Positions 52,820 through 57,555 of a stretch of 57,555 nucleotides of DNA are shown piece after piece. The stretch is from JACQPU01 sp039961715 (lineage in GTDB: Bacteria; Bacteroidota; Ignavibacteria; UBA10030), in assembly GCA_039961715.1 (NCBI GenBank), contig JABRVW010000028.1:1-57555 (forward strand), written 5' to 3'. Within the stretch, counting starts at the first letter, position 1; each line of letters opens with the position of its first letter. The translations under genes and the position numbers were made by a program. The notes under the pieces are model-generated. The model did no database searches and was not told the origin of the DNA. It was given only the letters and a program-made list of their open reading frames with translations.

Positions 52820-55168
52820 TCATGGCTCGCCAAGCCAGATCCGGAATTCGTCGGTCTCCGGCGGACCGGAGGGAGGCGACTCATCATCCGGCACCATCCG
52901 GCGGGTGACAACGCGTACACCTGAGGGATCAAATCCGAATAAGTCGTCCACAGTAAAGATCTTACGGAAATCTTCAGGGTTGAAGAAAATCTCGAATTTC
53001 CCGGCCGTTTCTTCCAGCCGGCCGAGGTAGTACGCCGTGTTTTCGTCGGGGAAGTTCGGATCCCATTCCTCCGCAAGCCTGCAATTCTCCGAAACCTTGA
53101 CTCCGGCAGTTGTGCCCGTGACATAATACGAGACCTTCTCGCCCGGCTTCACCATGCGGCCGGCACGCCGGGCAACTTCGTAGGCCGCTGCCGGATTACG
53201 CTTCCCTTCTCCAATCTCTCTCTCATACACCGGAAACGGATCATGAATGGTCTCGGTTCTACAAAAGTCCAGAGCCTCCCAACGATGATGTGCGATGTCG
53301 GAATGGAATGTGGCATATAAGGTGTGAAGACCCGCGATATTCTCATCGAGGAGATTCGAAACGGCCAGCCGGAGGAACCTCCGCAGGAATCGCTCCATGC
53401 TCCTCGAGATCAACGCGCTCCCCCGGATCGTGAGGGCGCCGTCGTAACCCAGCAGCGCGTAGTTCTTCTTCTTATAACTCAGCATCTTCTTGTACCTTCC
53501 CGACGGTACCAGCTGAATCCCTTCAGGGAGCGACGAGGATATGCGGTTCACGAGCAACGCCTCCGCCTCGGCACCTTCGACGTTGTCTGGCGCGATAAAA
53601 AAAACGCCGTCCGTATCAACTTCCACCACCTGTCCATTGTGGAGTTCAATCTGTCCCAGAATCTTCCTCAGCAATGCCTGCCCGGTTTTTGTGATTTCGT
53701 CTGCCTTCCCAAAATCGTTGAACAAGGCGCGGGAATAGGCCAGATAGCCGTAGAATGAATTGATCAGAATCTTGAAAGACGATTGCAGTGCGTCAAGTTT
53801 TGCGCGCTCTGCGAGGATCCCGGCGGTTGCCATGGACCGTTTGGCTTCCAGCCGAAGAGACACGAGATCTCGCAGGAGGGCGGGAAAGACGCCGAGTTCA
53901 TCGGTGGCGGGGCGAATGTTGCGCTGGAGGATGATGGAGGGGTACAGAGACTCCACATCTGCAAGGACGATTCTCTCAAAGACGCCCGTGAGGAACACGT
54001 CTGCGTACCCGCCGGTGGTTTGAGTCCCCTGGCTGGGTCGCGGCACGGAATGCTTTTGCCTGAGGTATTCCCGCAGGAGGAGGGATTCGATTTTCACGGC
54101 AGACCCCGTCCGGGCAACGACACCGTACGAAAGAGGCACCATCTGGGTCAGATAGAAGCTGCTGGGGGAGAGATGATCGGCGATCATGCGTATGTCATGC
54201 ACGTTTTGCAGAAGAAGGGCATGAGCGCGTTGGGGATCTTCTTTCCACAGGTGGGCTGGATGTGCGGCCGGTTGGATCCGCCGTCCCGTTGCGCCGAAAT
54301 GGGTTGCGAGTGATCCCAAATCGAGGGAATCGAGAGAACGGCGGGAGAAATCATAGACTTCGGCCAGCAGGGAAGTGTCAATGAGATGACGGCCCGCAAT
54401 GTCCACAAGGGGCGCTTCGTGATCGGACTCCAGTCCTGCCCAACGGCCCTGAAGGAGGCGGGCCTCAGAACCGTCCCTTCCGATAGTCAAAGGGAGTGCA
54501 TGGTGCGTTGATCGCTGTAGCACGACCGCAAGGTCGCTTTCAAATATCCGATGGCCTTCAAGAACATCCGGATCACGTTCGCGAATGACATGGATCAAGT
54601 CCGACAGGAGGCCGGCTTCTCCGGATTTTCGTGCATCGAGAACAATCTCCCAACCTCTTGTATCAGAAAGAGCGACGGCGAGGATGGGTTCATCGGACTT
54701 GCGGCCGGGACGCGACGGGGGGGAGGTGAGGACGCTGATCTGCATCCTTCGCAGGTCGCCAAAGTCCATGCCCTTGAAGAGGGTGCATCCGGATTGCATG
54801 AGATACTGGGCGACAGGGTCGGGTCGGACATGGAGGGACTCCGCGTCGGAATAACCCTCAAGGCGCCTGCCGGTCGTCGTACGCTCTCTTTCGAGGCTGA
54901 TGCGCACGGCTTCCCAGAGATCGCTCCACCGTGTGAAAACCGCCAGGGTGCGGAAGTAGTTGCTGCCGGTAAGTTCTTTCAGCCAGTGTTTGCGGTCGTA
55001 GCCCGCGAGGGAAGAGGGTTGGGAAAGAAAGAGAAAAGGAAAGAATTCGACGTCCTCATGAACAATCTCCTCACCGCGTCTTTTGTACAGCCGAATGCGG
55101 GAATCGTCCAGCTGCTGCGCCGAGACAATGAACGGCGCAGGATTATGGCCGTGCAGGAGGACGTTCAT
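52820..55168 (-). CDS. family B DNA polymerase with degenerate exonuclease motifs
   Basis: A 782-residue DNA polymerase of the PolB family. Motif A DVESLYPSI (about residues 403-411), motif B KILINSFYGY (about 465-474) and motif C VDTDGVFF (about 516) are intact, and KKKNYALLGY near residue 563 binds primer-template. In the N-terminal exonuclease region the DxE of Exo I is not found where expected (RMQISVLTSPP near residue 141), the Asn of Exo II is Arg (EGHRIFESDL near 202), while an Asp remains near Exo III (VHDIRMIADHL). Proofreading is therefore probably lost. It lies 9 bases after the slipin gene. Confidence 0.9.
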   Translation of the reverse strand: MNVLLHGHNPAPFIVSAQQLDDSRIRLYKRRGEEIVHEDVEFFPFLFLSQPSSLAGYDRKHWLKELTGSNYFRTLAVFTRWSDLWEAVRISLERERTTTGRRLEGYSDAESLHVRPDPVAQYLMQSGCTLFKGMDFGDLRRMQISVLTSPPSRPGRKSDEPILAVALSDTRGWEIVLDARKSGEAGLLSDLIHVIRERDPDVLEGHRIFESDLAVVLQRSTHHALPLTIGRDGSEARLLQGRWAGLESDHEAPLVDIAGRHLIDTSLLAEVYDFSRRSLDSLDLGSLATHFGATGRRIQPAAHPAHLWKEDPQRAHALLLQNVHDIRMIADHLSPSSFYLTQMVPLSYGVVARTGSAVKIESLLLREYLRQKHSVPRPSQGTQTTGGYADVFLTGVFERIVLADVESLYPSIILQRNIRPATDELGVFPALLRDLVSLRLEAKRSMATAGILAERAKLDALQSSFKILINSFYGYLAYSRALFNDFGKADEITKTGQALLRKILGQIELHNGQVVEVDTDGVFFIAPDNVEGAEAEALLVNRISSSLPEGIQLVPSGRYKKMLSYKKKNYALLGYDGALTIRGSALISRSMERFLRRFLRLAVSNLLDENIAGLHTLYATFHSDIAHHRWEALDFCRTETIHDPFPVYEREIGEGKRNPAAAYEVARRAGRMVKPGEKVSYYVTGTTAGVKVSENCRLAEEWDPNFPDENTAYYLGRLEETAGKFEIFFNPEDFRKIFTVDDLFGFDPSGVRVVTRRMVPDDESPPSGPPETDEFRIWLGEP

Positions 55169-55177
55169 GCATCCATG

Positions 55178-55969
55178 TTATTTTTTCTGCTCGCCCTGGG
55201 ATTGGAGGAACGGTTTGAGGATGTCAACCGGCACGGGAAAGATCGTCGTTGAATTGTTTTCCGTCGCGATCTCTCTCAGGGTCTGCAGATACCGCAGAGT
55301 GATGGCGCTGGGCTGTTCACTCAGAATTTTGGCCGCTTCTGAGAGGCGTTGAGATGCCTGGAATTCGCCCTCAGCCGCAATGATCTTCGACCGACGCTCG
55401 CGCTCCGCCTCCGCCTGCTTGGCCATGGCACGCTGCATTTCCTGCGGAAGGTCGATGTGTTTGACCTCAACGTTGGAAACCTTGATCCCCCAGGGTTCTG
55501 TCTGATGATCAATGATGCGCTGGAGCTGCATGTTAATTTTTTCACGCTCACCCAGAAGGTCGTCGAGCTCTGATTGTCCCACGACACTCCGGAGCGTTGT
55601 CTGAGAGAGCTGGGATGTGGCGAAGAGGTAGTTCTCCACCTCGATGATGGCCTTTTGGGGGTCCACTACGCGAAAATACACGACAGCGTTCACTTTGAGC
55701 GACACGTTATCCTTGGTAATGATATCCTGCGGCGGAACGTCCATCACGATCGTCCTCAGGCTGACGGTCACCATGCGATCGATGAATGGAATCAGAATGA
55801 TCAGGCCAGGGCCGTTCCCGGTTCCGCCAAGGTTGATGAAAGCCCTGGCCAGACGGCCAAACCGGAAGATCACCCCGCGCTCATATTCCCGGAGAATTCG
55901 AATGGAACTGATGAGCACCATGAAGAGGGCGATGGCGAGAATAATAACGATCAAGGGTATGTTTTGCAT
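55178..55969 (-). CDS. slipin (SPFH/stomatin family protein)
   Basis: A 263-residue membrane scaffold protein. The N-terminal helix (about residues 4-24) is followed by the SPFH domain with EYERGVIFRFGRL near residue 29 and LRTIVMDVPPQDIITKDNV near residue 71, then a charged C-terminal helix (MQRAMAKQAEAERERRSKII). It is paired with NfeD, 12 bases upstream, as is usual. AGGAG lies six bases before the ATG. It likely forms microdomains processed by the NfeD protease. Confidence 0.92.
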   Translation of the reverse strand: MQNIPLIVIILAIALFMVLISSIRILREYERGVIFRFGRLARAFINLGGTGNGPGLIILIPFIDRMVTVSLRTIVMDVPPQDIITKDNVSLKVNAVVYFRVVDPQKAIIEVENYLFATSQLSQTTLRSVVGQSELDDLLGEREKINMQLQRIIDHQTEPWGIKVSNVEVKHIDLPQEMQRAMAKQAEAERERRSKIIAAEGEFQASQRLSEAAKILSEQPSAITLRYLQTLREIATENNSTTIFPVPVDILKPFLQSQGEQKK

Positions 55970-55981
55970 GGCGTTCTCCTG

Positions 55982-57271
55982 TTAGTGAGGATCGCGTTCA
56001 ACGATAAGGGTAAGGTTTTCGAGCCGAAGAACCTTCACGCGCGAGCCCAAAGGAATTGTCTCACCTGACGCGCGAGCGTTCCACAACTCCCCGTGGATTC
56101 GCACCGTTCCCGCAGGCACATGTAAGCCGGCAGATGGAATGTCGGTGACTGCCTCTCCGGATTCGCCAGCCATTCCCTCGGCTCCGCTGACCGGCCTCGT
56201 GCGCAGCGAGCGGATACCGTAGCCGATCACAAAGGTGAAAAAGATCACCGTGAGGGCAACAACCGAGATGATGACGCTCCAGGAGATCTGCAGGAACTCA
56301 AGGGCCGACTCGGACCGGATCAGCATCATGGAGCCGAGAAGGAGGGAAATGACACCTCCGACGCTGAGCATCCCATAGCTCGTGACTTTGATTTCGGCGA
56401 GAAACAGGATGATGGCGAACAGAATGAGAGCAAGACCGGCATAATTGACCGGAAGTGTGTGCAGGGAGTAGAACGCAAGGATCAGACTGATGACGCCGAC
56501 GACGCCAGGGAGGATCGATCCCGGGTTATAAAGTTCAAAGAGCAGACCGTAGACTCCGAGCATAAAGAGAATGTAGGCAATGTTCGGATCGCTGAGGATG
56601 TCAAGGATCCGCTCTGACCATTCCATGGTCAATGACTCAACGCGGGCGCCCTTCGTCTGAAGAACCCTTTCCGATGAGGGAAGGCGGACGGTGCGTCCAT
56701 CGATCTTTTCGAGGAGCTCGGGAAGATCCTTTGCAACCAGATCAACCACGTTCTTGGAAAGCGCCTCGCTTTCGGTAATGGAGAGGCTCTTACGGACGGC
56801 TTCCTCGGCCCATTCGAGGTTTCTCCGTCTGTTCTCAGCAATGCTTCTGATGAACGCGGCAGCGTCGTTCGTAGCCTTTTCCATCATCACGGAATCCTGT
56901 CCCCCCTGAAGCGCAACGGGATGTGCAGCGCCGATATTCGTGCCCGGCGCCATCGCGGCGATGTGACCCGCCATCGTAATGAAGACTCCGGCTGAAGCGG
57001 CCTGAGCGCCGCTGGGAGACACATAGACAATAACGGGGATGTCGGCGCTCAGCAATTCACTCACAATGACGCGGGTGGATTTGAGCAGGCCCCCCGGAGT
57101 GTTGAGACGGAGAACAAGACATTCAGCCCCGTCTTCCGCTGCACGAAAAATGCTTCGGTGAATATAATCCGCCGCCGCGGGATTAATCGCCCCGTCAATC
57201 GCGGCCTCATAAACCACCTGGGCAGAACTTGGGGCGAAAAGAAGAAGGAGAAAAAGGAGTCGTCGTAGCAT
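55982..57271 (-). CDS. NfeD membrane serine protease
   Basis: Long-form NfeD with three parts: a signal peptide (MLRRLLFLLLLFAPSSAQ), a ClpP-like protease domain (about residues 20-220) with LNTPGG near residue 58 and SGAQAASAG holding the catalytic Ser, then four or five membrane helices (about 245-370) and a C-terminal OB fold (about 375-429). Such proteins cleave the C-terminus of stomatin homologues, encoded here next door. ATG 57271 gives a clean signal peptide, preceded by GGGGA; a longer frame begins at 57322. Confidence 0.92.
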   Translation of the reverse strand: MLRRLLFLLLLFAPSSAQVVYEAAIDGAINPAAADYIHRSIFRAAEDGAECLVLRLNTPGGLLKSTRVIVSELLSADIPVIVYVSPSGAQAASAGVFITMAGHIAAMAPGTNIGAAHPVALQGGQDSVMMEKATNDAAAFIRSIAENRRRNLEWAEEAVRKSLSITESEALSKNVVDLVAKDLPELLEKIDGRTVRLPSSERVLQTKGARVESLTMEWSERILDILSDPNIAYILFMLGVYGLLFELYNPGSILPGVVGVISLILAFYSLHTLPVNYAGLALILFAIILFLAEIKVTSYGMLSVGGVISLLLGSMMLIRSESALEFLQISWSVIISVVALTVIFFTFVIGYGIRSLRTRPVSGAEGMAGESGEAVTDIPSAGLHVPAGTVRIHGELWNARASGETIPLGSRVKVLRLENLTLIVERDPH

Positions 57272-57387
57272 CACAATTCCCCAAAGGCTGGTGCACCGCA
57301 TTATGGAGCGCTCAACATGCATTCCCCGCGACCATCATCGTAACTGCCCGCATGCGTCATTCGAAATGAACGGTGGGACATAATTTT

Positions 57388-57475
<88 letters not shown>

Positions 57476-57477
57476 GA

Positions 57478-57555
57478 TTAGATGATTCCTTTGGCGCGAA
57501 GCCAGAGGAAACCAGCCAGGGTTTTGAAGAATCTTTCTCTTGCGACGGCTTCTTT
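57478..57555 (-). CDS. C-terminal end of an unidentified gene
   Basis: The last 25 codons of a minus-strand gene that runs off the window, ending ...KTLAGFLWLRAKGII and then TAA at 57480-57478. It ends two bases before the tRNA-Ser gene. Too short to assign to a family. Confidence 0.55.
   Translation of the reverse strand, partial: KEAVARERFFKTLAGFLWLRAKGII

Noticed and set aside
52375..53124. 249-residue version of the cold-shock protein
   Set aside because: The first 180 or so codons read through the leader, promoter and the end of the polymerase gene; only the last 66 residues are a cold-shock domain.

Overview
The window is bacterial chromosome of housekeeping type, moderately GC-rich by eye. 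It carries more than 50 protein genes, five tRNA genes and one probable structured RNA, and I see no phage, insertion sequence, CRISPR array or rRNA. Several features point to the Bacteroidota/Chlorobiota/Ignavibacteria part of the FCB group: a proline-rich TonB protein, a DUF4834-like small membrane protein, a DUF4249-like lipoprotein, RNase Y, a YfiT-type thiol transferase and a complex I gene cluster with an embedded NhaD antiporter (a known feature of Rhodothermus). Unlike many Bacteroidota, the genes often have good Shine-Dalgarno sites and frequent GTG and TTG starts, and the promoters I can see are sigma-70-like (TTGNNN, exactly 17 bp, TATATT-like). A deep or Ignavibacteria-like member of the group is therefore more likely than a classical Bacteroides.

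Layout. 0.3-5.1 kb: gltX, folate genes folB-folK, a deoxynucleoside kinase, a small membrane protein and asnS. 5.1-18.2 kb: a long tight run of ion-transport genes, NatAB-like ABC exporter, then nuoJKLM, an NhaD/CitMHS-type antiporter, a CPA2 antiporter, nuoN, the NAD(P)HX repair enzyme and a VanZ-like protein. The peripheral complex I genes (nuoA-I) are not here. 18.2-24.0 kb: tonB, tgt-yajC-ribBA, greA, a CYTH protein and an alkaline phosphatase. 24.0-24.8 kb: tRNA-Gly, -Cys, -Leu, a small ORF and tRNA-Val. 24.8-34.6 kb: the translation and division block thrS-infC-rpmI-rplT-pheS-pheT, a coiled-coil protein, zapA, a probable 6S RNA, rny and coaE. 34.6-46.6 kb: an argD-like aminotransferase, purF, pgsA, ftsY, a dipeptide epimerase, a small membrane protein, an endonuclease-type mutL, the catalytic subunit of methylmalonyl-CoA mutase, a DPPR-synthase-like UbiA protein, a DUF362 protein and an EamA transporter.

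46.6-57.6 kb is mostly on the minus strand: a DUF4249-like lipoprotein, a YfiT-type DinB protein, tldE, a Tat-signal tldD, then (plus strand) maf and the separate B12 subunit of methylmalonyl-CoA mutase, and again minus: a cold-shock gene with a long leader, a family B DNA polymerase whose proofreading motifs look degenerate, a slipin/NfeD pair, tRNA-Ser and the end of an unidentified gene.

Most notable points: the sodium/proton gene cluster around nuoJKLMN, infC probably starting at an AUC codon, a terminator inside the greA leader, a probable 6S RNA after zapA, and the likely exonuclease-deficient polymerase B.
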